This document shows, piece by piece, positions 53,897-61,969 of a stretch of DNA of 64,000 bases. Under the pieces are notes generated by a model that was given only the letters and a program-made list of their open reading frames with translations, was not told the DNA's origin and searched no databases. Every line of letters begins with the position of its first letter. Position 1 is the stretch's first letter. The position numbers and the translations under genes were made by a program. This stretch comes from SCTM01 sp965279655 (GTDB lineage: Bacteria > Pseudomonadota > Alphaproteobacteria > Rhodospirillales > Rhodospirillaceae). Location: assembly GCA_965279655.1 (NCBI GenBank), contig OZ257255.1, forward strand, positions 4,092,001 through 4,156,000, written 5' to 3'.

Positions 53897-55783
53897 ATGA
53901 ATCTGCAGGCCAATCCGGGCCGCGGCGACGGAGCGTCAGCGGCTCCCGCTTCAAAGGCCGACGTTGAATCGGTAGTGGTTCGATTTGCCGGTGACTCCGG
54001 CGATGGCGTGCAGCTCCTTGGCCATCAGTTCTCCCAGGAAACCGCGCTCGCCGGGAATTCGCTGGCGACGTTCCCGGATTTCCCCGCCGAAATCCGCGCC
54101 CCCACGGGCACGACCTATGGCGTGTCCGCGTTCCAGATCAACTTCGGCTCCCGCGTGGTGAAGACCGCCGGCGATCAGCCGGATGTGCTGGTGGCCCTCA
54201 ATCCCGCCGCGCTGAAAGTGAACCTCAACGTCGTCCGCAAGGGCGGGTTGGTGATTCTCGATTCCGGCGCGTTCAAGGATAAGGAAATCAAGCGCGCGAC
54301 CTTCGAGACCGACCCGCGCACCGACGGGTCGCTGAAGCAGTATCGCGTCATCGAGATCGACATCTCCACCCAGGCCCTGGAAGTGGCGAAGCCCTTCGGC
54401 GTTTCGCAGAAGGAAGCGCTGCGCACCAAGAACCTGTGGGTGCTCGGCTTGGTGTCGTGGATGTACGACCGCGAGATGAAGTCGACCATGGAGTACGTCG
54501 CGCGCAAGTTCGGCACCGAGGATCCGGTCGGACTGGCGAACATGGCCGCGCTCAAGGCCGGTCACGCCTACGGCGAGACGCATGAGATTTCCGGCGAATT
54601 GTCGCCGATCAGTCTGCCGGCGGTGAAGTTCGAGCCGGGCACCTATCGCCTCGTCAACGGCGCCGAAGCCCTGGCCTGGGGCCTCGTGGCGGGCGCGCAG
54701 CTCGCCAAACTCGAAGCGGTGCTCGCGTCCTATCCGATCACGCCGTCTTCGCCGATCCTGCATATCCTGGCGAAGCTCAAGCAATTCGGCATCACCACCT
54801 TCCAGGCGGAAGATGAAATCGCCGCCTGCTGCGCCGCCATTGGTGCGTCCTTCGGCGGCAAGCTCGGCATCACCGCGTCCTCCGGACCCGGCATCGCGCT
54901 GAAGACCGAAGCGATCGGGTTGGCCATTTCCACGGAACTGCCGCTGGTGATCGTCAATACGCAGCGCGCCGGTCCGTCCACCGGCATGCCGACGAAGACC
55001 GAGCAGTCCGATCTATTCATCGCCGTGTGGGGCCGCAACGCCGATGCGCCGATTCCGGTGATCGCGTCGCGCGCGCCGGGCGATTGCTTCGATGTCGCCA
55101 TCGAGGCCGTACGCCTTGCGACCAAGTACATGACGCCGGTGATGATCCTGTCCGATGGCTATATCGCCAACGCCGCCGAACCTTGGCTCATCCCATCCAT
55201 GAAGGACCGCGCGCCGTTCCCGAAGGAATTCCGCACGGACCCGAACGGCTATCAGGTATTCGACCGCGATCCAAAGACGCTCGCCCGCGCCTGGGTGAAG
55301 CCCGGTACGCCGGGGATGATGCATCGCATCGGCGGCATCGAGAAAGACAGCGTCACCGGCAACATCAGCTACGAAGCCGCCAATCACCAGAAGATGACGG
55401 ACACGCGCTTTGCCAAGATCGACGGCATCGCCAACGACATTCCTGAACAGGCGGTGGAGATCGGCGACACCAAGGGCAAGCTCGCGGTGGTGGGTTGGGG
55501 CTCGACCTTCGGCCCGATCAATCGCGCCGTGCACAACATGCGCGCCAAGGGCCACGATGTGTCCCACATCCATATCCGCCATATCTGGCCGCTGCCGCGC
55601 AACCTCGAGAAGCTGCTGAAGAGCTATGACAAGGTGCTGGTCGCGGAAATGAACAAGGGCCAGATGCTGACCCTACTCAAGAGCCAGTATCTCGTCGACG
55701 CCAAGGCCTTGCTCAAGGTCTCCGGCCAGCCGTTGAAGATCGAAGAAGTCGAGAACGCCATCCGCGTCCAGTTGGAGGCGTAA
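53897..55783 (+). CDS. korA: 2-oxoglutarate:ferredoxin oxidoreductase, alpha-gamma subunit
   Basis: A 628-residue subunit in which an N-terminal gamma domain (VVRFAGDSGDGVQLLGHQF at its start) is fused to the alpha domain (YPITPSSPILHILAKL and TASSGPGIALKTEAIGLA). The beta partner follows 9 bp downstream. The pair oxidatively decarboxylates 2-oxoglutarate, or another 2-oxoacid, to an acyl-CoA and reduces ferredoxin. I took ATG 53897, with AAGGGA 9 bases upstream; an in-frame TTG lies three codons earlier. The presence of korAB alongside aconitase suggests a ferredoxin-linked step in the TCA cycle. Confidence 0.9.
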   Translation: MNLQANPGRGDGASAAPASKADVESVVVRFAGDSGDGVQLLGHQFSQETALAGNSLATFPDFPAEIRAPTGTTYGVSAFQINFGSRVVKTAGDQPDVLVALNPAALKVNLNVVRKGGLVILDSGAFKDKEIKRATFETDPRTDGSLKQYRVIEIDISTQALEVAKPFGVSQKEALRTKNLWVLGLVSWMYDREMKSTMEYVARKFGTEDPVGLANMAALKAGHAYGETHEISGELSPISLPAVKFEPGTYRLVNGAEALAWGLVAGAQLAKLEAVLASYPITPSSPILHILAKLKQFGITTFQAEDEIAACCAAIGASFGGKLGITASSGPGIALKTEAIGLAISTELPLVIVNTQRAGPSTGMPTKTEQSDLFIAVWGRNADAPIPVIASRAPGDCFDVAIEAVRLATKYMTPVMILSDGYIANAAEPWLIPSMKDRAPFPKEFRTDPNGYQVFDRDPKTLARAWVKPGTPGMMHRIGGIEKDSVTGNISYEAANHQKMTDTRFAKIDGIANDIPEQAVEIGDTKGKLAVVGWGSTFGPINRAVHNMRAKGHDVSHIHIRHIWPLPRNLEKLLKSYDKVLVAEMNKGQMLTLLKSQYLVDAKALLKVSGQPLKIEEVENAIRVQLEA

Positions 55784-55792
55784 GGAAATATC

Positions 55793-56815
55793 ATGAACGT
55801 CCAAACACCTCCCGCCAAACTCACCGCCAAGGACTTCGCCTCCGATCAGGAAGTGCGCTGGTGTCCCGGCTGCGGCGACTACGCGATCCTCAAAGCGGTG
55901 CAGATGTCGCTCGCGAACATCGGCTCAAAGCCGGAGAACACGGTGTTCGTGTCGGGCATTGGCTGCTCCTCGCGCTTTCCCTATTACATGGCCACATACG
56001 GCTTCCACACGATCCATGGCCGCGCGCCGGCCGTGGCGACGGGCCTGAAGCTCGCGCGCCCCGAACTCGACGTATGGGTTGTCACCGGCGACGGCGATGC
56101 CCTGTCCATCGGCGGCAATCATCTGTTTCATGTGCTCCGCCGCAACGTCGATCTGAACATCCTGCTGTTCAACAACGAGATCTACGGCCTCACCAAGGGC
56201 CAGTATTCGCCCACCAGCCGCGTCGGTCAGAAGTCGCCATCGACGCCGCTCGGGTCGGTGGATAGCCCCGCGAACGCCTGCCAGTTCGCGCTCGGCGCCA
56301 ACGCCCGCTTCATCGCGCGCGGCATCGACATCCAGGCCAAGCCATTGGGCGAGTTGTTCTCCCGCGCCCACGCCCACAAGGGCGCGTCTTTCATCGAGAT
56401 CATCCAGAACTGCATCGTCTACAACGACGGCGTGTTCGACGATTTCGTCGCCAAGGAATTCGCCGCCGATCGGCAGCTCCATGTGATCCACGGCCAGCCG
56501 ATGATCTACGGCAAGGCCAAGAACAAGGGCCTGCGCCTCAACGCCAAGACGCTGACCTTGGAGGAAGTGACCATCGGCGAGAACGGCGTCACCGTGGATG
56601 ACCTCCTCGTTCACGACGAGAAGAACCGCATGCTGGCGATGATGCTCACCGGCTTGAAGCCGCCGGCGTTCCCGGAAGTCCTGGGCGTGATCTATTGCGA
56701 TCCGGCGACGTCCTACGAATCCGCCGTGGTGGCCCAGGAAGACGCGGTAAAGGCCAAGGGTCCGGGCGACCTCGACAAGCTGATGCGCACGGGAAATACC
56801 TGGGCCGTTAGCTGA
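55793..56815 (+). CDS. korB: 2-oxoglutarate:ferredoxin oxidoreductase, beta subunit
   Basis: A 340-residue subunit. The thiamine-diphosphate site is clear: WVVTGDGDALSIGGNH and then FNNEIYGLTKGQ. The start RWCPGCGDYAIL and GIGCSSRFPYY carry the family's Fe-S/TPP-side cysteines. It binds CoA together with the alpha subunit. SD AAGGA precedes the ATG, and spacing to korA indicates one mRNA. Confidence 0.92.
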   Translation: MNVQTPPAKLTAKDFASDQEVRWCPGCGDYAILKAVQMSLANIGSKPENTVFVSGIGCSSRFPYYMATYGFHTIHGRAPAVATGLKLARPELDVWVVTGDGDALSIGGNHLFHVLRRNVDLNILLFNNEIYGLTKGQYSPTSRVGQKSPSTPLGSVDSPANACQFALGANARFIARGIDIQAKPLGELFSRAHAHKGASFIEIIQNCIVYNDGVFDDFVAKEFAADRQLHVIHGQPMIYGKAKNKGLRLNAKTLTLEEVTIGENGVTVDDLLVHDEKNRMLAMMLTGLKPPAFPEVLGVIYCDPATSYESAVVAQEDAVKAKGPGDLDKLMRTGNTWAVS

Positions 56816-56851
56816 GTCACCCCTGACGCGACGGCGATCGCCGGGCCCATC

Positions 56852-57463
56852 ATGACCGACGATCCCATCCCGCCGGAACTCACCGAGAGCGCGTTGGTCG
56901 AGGCGATGCAGTGCCCGCGCGGCACAATCCTGTTCCGGCAGGGCGACGCGGACGGTAATGCCTACATTCTCAAAAGCGGCGCGATCGGCCTCTATCGCGA
57001 GAGCCAGGGCCGCCGCGTGCCCATCGCTACGGTGCGCCCAGGCGAAATGTTCGGTGAACTCGCGGTCAACGACGGCAGCGCCCGCCGCGCGACAGCGGTC
57101 GCGGTGGAGAATTGCGCGATCCTCAAGATCCCCGCGTCGGTGCTCGCCGAAAAGCGCGCCGCGGCCGATCCGTTCCTGCAATCCCTGCTGCGGATCTTCT
57201 CCGACAACTTGCGCAGGGTCCACGAAAGCTACACCCCGCGCACCCGCAGCTTCCTCGACAGCGTCAACAGCCTGTCGCGCCAATACGACGTGGTGGCGAA
57301 GTTCTTGCGCGGCAATGCGCCGCCGAACGTGCGGGCGGAATTCGAGAGCCGGTTGCGCGCGCTAGAGGTTCTAGTGAAGGATATGCGGCGTCTCGCCATG
57401 GCCCACCGCCAGCAGGATCGCCGCGACGACGCGGTGCCGCACGAAGCCGATCTCCCGAGCTGA
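56852..57463 (+). CDS. Cyclic-nucleotide-binding domain protein
   Basis: A 203-residue protein with one N-terminal cNMP-binding beta-roll (~17-110): GTILFRQGDADGNAYILKSG and the phosphate cassette GELAVNDGSARRATAVAVEN. The C-terminal ~90 residues are helical and contain no recognisable helix-turn-helix, so it is unlike Crp/Fnr regulators. It may be a cNMP or other ligand sensor acting by protein contact. It follows korB after 36 bp and precedes the SUMF1-like gene by 11 bp, so the four genes may be one transcript. Confidence 0.8.
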   Translation: MTDDPIPPELTESALVEAMQCPRGTILFRQGDADGNAYILKSGAIGLYRESQGRRVPIATVRPGEMFGELAVNDGSARRATAVAVENCAILKIPASVLAEKRAAADPFLQSLLRIFSDNLRRVHESYTPRTRSFLDSVNSLSRQYDVVAKFLRGNAPPNVRAEFESRLRALEVLVKDMRRLAMAHRQQDRRDDAVPHEADLPS

Positions 57464-57474
57464 AGGAAACCTCT

Positions 57475-58407
57475 ATGCGCATCGCCGTGGCGTTCTTCTT
57501 GGTCTTGGCCGGCGCTGCCTTCGCGCAGGAGCCCACGCCCGTGGGCGCGGTGTTCAATGACTGTACCGATTGCCCCGACATGGTGGTGATCCCGGCGGGT
57601 AATGGCGTCATGGGCGCCGACGCCGATGACATGGCGATGATCACGCCAGAGCAGGCGGCGCTGGAACTGCCCCGGCACAAGGTCACATTTCATTCCTTCG
57701 CCATGGGGCGCACGCCGGTGACGCGGGCCCAGTTCTCCGCGTTCACCTTCGAGACCGGCTACAAGATTGTCGGGATATGCCGCAGCTACAATCTCAAGAC
57801 CAACGAGGTCGAGGAACATCCGGGCACCAGTTGGATCGATCCCGGCTTCGTGCAGACCGATCGCGACCCCGTCGTCTGCGTCAACGCCGAGGACGCGAAG
57901 GCCTATGTCGCCTGGCTGACGCGCAAGACGCGCCGGCCCTATCGCCTGCCGAGCGAGGCCGAATGGGAATACGCCGCCCGCGCCGGCACGGCGTCGGTGC
58001 GGTTCTGGGGCGAAGCTGAAGCTTGCCAATTCGCCAATGTCGCCGATCGCACCGCTGTTGCCGCCGGCATCTCTCCGGACAAGGCTTTTCCTTGCACCGA
58101 TGGCCACGCGACGACCGCGCCGGTGGGCCGCTTCGCGCCGAACGCCTTCGGACTGGCGGACATGCTGGGCAACGTTGCGCAGTGGACCGCCGATTGCCTC
58201 CATCCGACCTACGACGGCGCGCCCGCCGACGGTTCCGCCTGGACGGGCGAAGCGGGATGCCGCCGGGTGTTCCGTGGCGGAAATTGGTTCGCGCAACCCT
58301 TGGCGATCCGTGCGGCGGGCCGGCGACCGAACAACGCGGACGCGCGCGTGAATGGCTTGGGATTCCGTGTCGCCCGCGACATCGATCCGCCGCCTGAAGC
58401 TAGATAG
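57475..58407 (+). CDS. SUMF1/FGE-like exported protein without FGE cysteines
   Basis: A 310-residue protein with a signal peptide (1-17, ending AFAQ). The FGE-sulfatase fold is clear: MVVIPAGNGVMGADADD, the central RPYRLPSEAEWEYAARAGTA, and the end VFRGGNWFAQPLAIRAAGRR with GFRVARD. In true formylglycine-generating enzymes the region after RGGSW has two catalytic cysteines; here it reads FAQPLAIR without Cys. It is therefore more likely a binding or other SUMF1-type protein. No sulfatase gene is nearby. It ends 3 bp before the convergent GNAT gene. Confidence 0.82.
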   Translation: MRIAVAFFLVLAGAAFAQEPTPVGAVFNDCTDCPDMVVIPAGNGVMGADADDMAMITPEQAALELPRHKVTFHSFAMGRTPVTRAQFSAFTFETGYKIVGICRSYNLKTNEVEEHPGTSWIDPGFVQTDRDPVVCVNAEDAKAYVAWLTRKTRRPYRLPSEAEWEYAARAGTASVRFWGEAEACQFANVADRTAVAAGISPDKAFPCTDGHATTAPVGRFAPNAFGLADMLGNVAQWTADCLHPTYDGAPADGSAWTGEAGCRRVFRGGNWFAQPLAIRAAGRRPNNADARVNGLGFRVARDIDPPPEAR

Positions 58408-58410
58408 GGC

Positions 58411-58935
58411 TTAGTCGCCGTAACGGGGCGTTTCTTCCCAGGCGTAGCCGATCTCGTGCAGGGGCTTGCCGGCGAAGTTGCGGGTGACCTCCGCCACCTG
58501 CACGCCGCCCAGGCGCTCGTAGAATCCGCGCGCGGGGTTGTTCGCCAGCACCCACACGAACAGGCCTTTGTATCCCATCTGCGCGAGGCGATTGGAGGCT
58601 GCCAGGAACAAGCGGCGGCCGTGGTTGGCGCTGTGGTGGTGCTTCAACACATAGAGCGAAGAGATCTCCGCTTGGAAGCGCGCATCCCGGTGCCGCAAAG
58701 GGCCCGCGGAGATGAAGCCGACGATGCGGCCGTCATGATCTTCGCTCACCAGCGTCATCAAGCCCGTGGTGTTGCGCTCCAGCAGCCGCACCCAGCCGAC
58801 GCTGCGGTTCTGCACCGTCAAGCTGTCGAGATAATGCTGCGGGATGATGCCGCCGTAGGTCGTGCGCCACGTGTCCACGTGGACCTTGGCGATCGCGGGC
58901 GCGTCATCCACGTCGGCGGGACGAATGGTTAGCAT
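58411..58935 (-). CDS. GNAT family N-acetyltransferase
   Basis: A 174-residue protein starting MLTIRPADVDDAPAIAKVHV. The acetyl-CoA segment is AEISSLYVLKHHHSANHGRR, with the pyrophosphate loop altered (HHHSANHGRR for the usual Q/R-x-x-G-x-G/A), and GFYERLGG marks the C-terminal strand and helix. It would acetylate a small molecule or a protein amine. Single gene. Confidence 0.85.
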   Translation of the reverse strand: MLTIRPADVDDAPAIAKVHVDTWRTTYGGIIPQHYLDSLTVQNRSVGWVRLLERNTTGLMTLVSEDHDGRIVGFISAGPLRHRDARFQAEISSLYVLKHHHSANHGRRLFLAASNRLAQMGYKGLFVWVLANNPARGFYERLGGVQVAEVTRNFAGKPLHEIGYAWEETPRYGD

Positions 58936-59104
58936 GTGCGCATTTTACCGCGCCGGCCGACTCTCTCCAAGAGATGCAAACGGTTGTAGTGCTGTCAGCG
59001 CGTCTGCACGCGTGCGTATGCGCGGTTGAACGTTCACCCGTGTCTCACCCGAAAAGACACATACGATCGAATAGCCCGGCGATCGAATAGCAGGCGAGCG
59101 CAGA

Positions 59105-60001
59105 CTACTTCACACTCGGCTTCTCTTTCCCCTCGCGGACCTTCTTGTAATAGGTCCAGCTGGTCTCGTTCGGGCGGTCGTCCGTCACCGGCGGTGGGTC
59201 GCGGTAAGTTGGGAAGTTGCGGGTGATCTGGTCCTTCAGCACCGGATCGAGGTCGTCGAATTTCGCCACCGAATCTCCGGCGGTCACGAAGATCAGCGTG
59301 CCGGGCCGGCCTTCCATGTCCATCCACGGCAGCCATTGCGACACGCGGTTCCAGGCGAGGTGCATGCCCTTCGGCGCGATCACATTCGAATCGAGCAGTT
59401 CCTTCGCCGGAATGAAGCGCGTGAAGATCTCCATCGCCTGATAGGTCCCGCCCATCTGCTTCTGATACGGCCCAGCCAGCACGTTGCTGTAGTACAGCGG
59501 GATCTCCGAGCGGTTGACGAACAGATCGCCCATGCGATCGAGTTCCATGGCGAACGGCTTGCCGTCCTTGTCGCGGGCATAAATCGGTTCGCGCATGTTC
59601 ACCGGATCGTTGGCGACATGGACCACCTTGTTGGTTTCCCCCGTCCAGGGGTTCACGAAAGTCTCCAGCGGCTTGCGCGTTTTGGGGTCGATATAGAACA
59701 TCAACTCGCGGCTGAGGGAGCGAAACCCCGGTCCGCGCTGCGGGTCGTTGTAGCTCACGCAGCGGCGGATGTTGGTCCCCACCACATCGAATAGGTGGCG
59801 GTCTTTCTCCCATGACACGCGGCTGTAAGCGCGGCCGAACCAGGTGGAATAGCGCACGTGCTCGTCCTTGGTGCTGCCGCACAGGATCTTGCGATAGGCG
59901 AGCAGCGCATCTTCCGGCTTGGACAGGTCCAGCGTGCGGGCTTGCGCGACGCCGGTGAACAGCCCGCTGAAGGCGAGGAAAAAGCCAAAGACTTTCAACA
60001 T
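59105..60001 (-). CDS. DUF1838 family exported protein
   Basis: A 298-residue protein with a signal peptide (1-21, ending AQA). Family-typical segments are LDLSKPEDALLAYRKILCG, the NPWTGE loop followed by VVHVANDPVNMRE, and a late ETSWTYYKKVREG. DUF1838 proteins occur mainly in sphingomonads and relatives, often near catabolic genes; the function is unknown. A prominent bHLH-free, all-beta layout would fit a binding protein, but this is inference. It is divergent from hsp20. Confidence 0.82.
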   Translation of the reverse strand: MLKVFGFFLAFSGLFTGVAQARTLDLSKPEDALLAYRKILCGSTKDEHVRYSTWFGRAYSRVSWEKDRHLFDVVGTNIRRCVSYNDPQRGPGFRSLSRELMFYIDPKTRKPLETFVNPWTGETNKVVHVANDPVNMREPIYARDKDGKPFAMELDRMGDLFVNRSEIPLYYSNVLAGPYQKQMGGTYQAMEIFTRFIPAKELLDSNVIAPKGMHLAWNRVSQWLPWMDMEGRPGTLIFVTAGDSVAKFDDLDPVLKDQITRNFPTYRDPPPVTDDRPNETSWTYYKKVREGKEKPSVK

Positions 60002-60194
60002 AGTGGTTCCTCCGGTGGAGGGAGAAGAGTCCCGCCCGCCCGCGCCCGACGCAAGCGGCGAAAAAAATTCAGGACCGGCCCTTGAACAGCCGGTGGCAGA
60101 CCCTATTTCCCTCCAGACAGATGCCTTTTGAAGGGTTTGTCAGGGTAAACGGCGCGGCCCAGCAGGGCGCGATCACGCCCTCAAAACGCGCCTT

Positions 60195-60217
60195 GGTATT
60201 GCTCAATAGAGGATATC
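60195..60217 (+). promoter_or_regulatory. ROSE-type RNA thermometer hairpin at the hsp20 start
   Basis: The mRNA segment contains UUGCU (60199-60203), pairing with the Shine-Dalgarno AGGA (60210-60213) around an AAUA loop, with G60201 unpaired. The stem extends outward from GGUA (60195-60198) to 60214-60217. A bulged G opposite the SD is the hallmark of ROSE elements. A second hairpin, AGGGCG/CGCCCT (60164-60181), lies just upstream, as in ROSE leaders. It would mask the SD at low temperature and open on heating. Confidence 0.75.
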
Positions 60218-60220
60218 CCC

Positions 60221-60676
60221 ATGCGGACTTTTGACCTTTCCCCCCTGTTTCGTGCGTCGGTCGGCTTCGACAACCTGACCCGTGTCCTGGATTCCGTGAC
60301 GCGGATGGACGACGCCCAATTCGCTTACCCGCCCTACAACATCGTCAAAACCGATGCGGATAACTATCGCATCACGTTTGCCGTGGCCGGCTTCGGTCCC
60401 GAAGAGATCGATGTGCAGGTCGAGAACAACACGCTCACCGTGAAGGGCCGCCCGGCGCAGGAACAGACCGATAAGGTCTTCTTGCACCGTGGTATCGCCG
60501 GCCGCGCGTTCGAGCGTCGCTTCGAGCTCGCCGACCATATCCAAGTGACGAATGCGCGCCTCGAGAACGGCCTCCTCCATGTCGAGCTCAAGCGCGAGGT
60601 TCCGGAAGCCCTGAAGCCGCGCAAGATCCAAGTCGCGGGCAGCAAGCCGCAAACGGTGTTGCCGCAAGCGGCCTAA
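60221..60676 (+). CDS. Small heat shock protein Hsp20 (IbpA type)
   Basis: A 151-residue protein with a bacterial class A start (MRTFDLSPLFRASVGFDNL) and an alpha-crystallin domain (YNIVKTDADNYRITFAVAGF; VKGRPAQEQ; AFERRFELADHIQVTNARLENGLL split by a few residues). It ends with the C-terminal IQV-type anchor in KIQVAGS. It is an ATP-independent holdase. The start is fixed by AGGA 7 bases upstream, inside the thermometer hairpin. Translation is probably heat-controlled. Confidence 0.94.
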   Translation: MRTFDLSPLFRASVGFDNLTRVLDSVTRMDDAQFAYPPYNIVKTDADNYRITFAVAGFGPEEIDVQVENNTLTVKGRPAQEQTDKVFLHRGIAGRAFERRFELADHIQVTNARLENGLLHVELKREVPEALKPRKIQVAGSKPQTVLPQAA

Positions 60677-60688
60677 CTTAACCCCCAA

Positions 60689-60758
60689 CCCCGCGCGACG
60701 CCGCCGTTCCCCCCGGTGTGGACGTTACCCCTTCGTCCGAAATTGCTGTCGCGCGGGG
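60689..60758. repeat. Long-range 11-bp inverted repeat after hsp20
   Basis: CCCCGCGCGAC (60689-60699) and GTCGCGCGGGG (60748-60758) are perfect inverted copies 48 bases apart. It begins 12 bp after the hsp20 stop and ends 40 bp before the next gene. No T tract follows. It could be a factor-dependent terminator or the arms of a larger structure. Confidence 0.45.
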
Positions 60759-60798
60759 CCCACTTTCCGAAACATCGGCCATGGCTCTAGTGTGAGCC

Positions 60799-61332
60799 AT
60801 GGCCGATGGTGTTTCGAACATGGTCGCATTTTATCGCGGTGCCGCTCCTGACGCGGCAGGCCGGACGATTGCCGAGATCTGGGCGTGGGATCATCGCCGC
60901 CTGGAAATGCAGCACGACTACATTCAGTGGCTGTTTCCGCTGCCCGAGGCGAGCCGGTTCAATCCCGACGCGCCGCAACTAACGGCGGCCGACGCGGCGC
61001 TGTTCCGCGGCGATGCGGACCTGCAGGCGCGGTTATCGGTGTCCCGCGATCTGATGCTGCGGTTTTATGGCTTGGCGTTCGACGGCCAGACCGTGACCCG
61101 GGCGGCGGATTTCCCGGTGCGCGCGGCCGATTGGCTGACGTCGCTCAATCACAATCATCTGCGCCTAACGCGCATTCTGCTCAGCCTTGGCTACCTCGGC
61201 CAAAGCCCCGTAGGGCAGGCGCTTCTCGCGTGCCTGATCGATATCGCGGCTCGGGAAGGGCGCGAGGCTGTAACGGCGCGCACGCGCGCCTTCTGGGAAG
61301 GCGCTGTCCGCGCGCCGCCTTCACTACGGTAA
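60799..61332 (+). CDS. Opioid growth factor receptor-related (OGFr) domain protein
   Basis: A 177-residue protein. The OGFr conserved region is evident: FYRGAAPDAAGRTIAEIWAW, then LEMQHDYIQWLFPLPEASRF and NPDAPQLTAADA. This domain, first named in an animal receptor, is also found in bacterial proteins of unknown function. The remainder is helical (LNHNHLRLTRILLSLGYLG). No signal peptide is visible. It follows hsp20 on the same strand, with 122 bp between, so it is probably independent. Confidence 0.85.
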   Translation: MADGVSNMVAFYRGAAPDAAGRTIAEIWAWDHRRLEMQHDYIQWLFPLPEASRFNPDAPQLTAADAALFRGDADLQARLSVSRDLMLRFYGLAFDGQTVTRAADFPVRAADWLTSLNHNHLRLTRILLSLGYLGQSPVGQALLACLIDIAAREGREAVTARTRAFWEGAVRAPPSLR

Positions 61333-61406
61333 CGGGAACTTTGCCGCCCCCATTGCGTTTCGACTGCAGGCCGCTGCGCTTCCGCGCGGTCAGAAGGAGA
61401 AATGCT

Positions 61407-61862
61407 ATGCAGCGCCGTTCTTTGCTGCTGGGTGGACTTGCAATGGCGACTCTGGCCCTGGCCGGTTGCGCCAGTGGCACCCGCACGCCGTCGTCCCCCA
61501 ACTATGCCATTGCCATCGCCGACCTGCGTGTCGCGCGCACGATCCTCGACCGCGAGTCCGAATACGCCGTGGTGCGCTCTCAATATCGCGCCCTGGAAGC
61601 GATCGACCGCGCGGTGCTGGAGCTTAAGAATGCCTCCATCGACAGCGGCCAGCCGATCGAAGCCCCGCCGGTCCTGGACCCAACGCTCGACTATGGCGGC
61701 CGCCTCGGTCGTGCGCGTGAGTTGGTCCAGGCGGCGGATCACGAACTCAGCTTCCGCGAAGATGTCGTGGAAGCACGCTCCTCCCGCGACGCCGCCCGCC
61801 GTTTCGTGGCGGACGCCGACGAGGCCATCGATCGCGCCATCCGCGAACGGCGGGGCCTGTGA
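61407..61862 (+). CDS. Small lipoprotein with helical body
   Basis: A 151-residue protein with a lipobox signal (MATLALAGCASG, lipid Cys22). The mature part is highly helical and charged (VARTILDRESEYAVVRSQYR and VVEARSSRDAARRFVADADE), likely a helical bundle in the periplasm. I do not recognise the family. AGGAG lies 7-8 bases before the ATG at 61407. It has its own terminator. Confidence 0.75.
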   Translation: MQRRSLLLGGLAMATLALAGCASGTRTPSSPNYAIAIADLRVARTILDRESEYAVVRSQYRALEAIDRAVLELKNASIDSGQPIEAPPVLDPTLDYGGRLGRARELVQAADHELSFREDVVEARSSRDAARRFVADADEAIDRAIRERRGL

Positions 61863-61913
61863 TCTGATCTAAGTCCTGGCTGAGCGTCCAGGCGGATCGC
61901 GAGAGAGAAGAGA

Positions 61914-61937
61914 CCCGCGTTGCGACGCGGGCTTTTT
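61914..61937 (+). terminator. Intrinsic terminator after the lipoprotein gene
   Basis: The 7-bp stem CCCGCGT (61914-61920) / ACGCGGG (61925-61931) has the loop TGCG, followed by C and a run of six T. It sits 52 bp after the stop. Confidence 0.92.
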
Positions 61938-61969
61938 TCTTTTGGGACGGTGCTTATGATGCACGCCGC

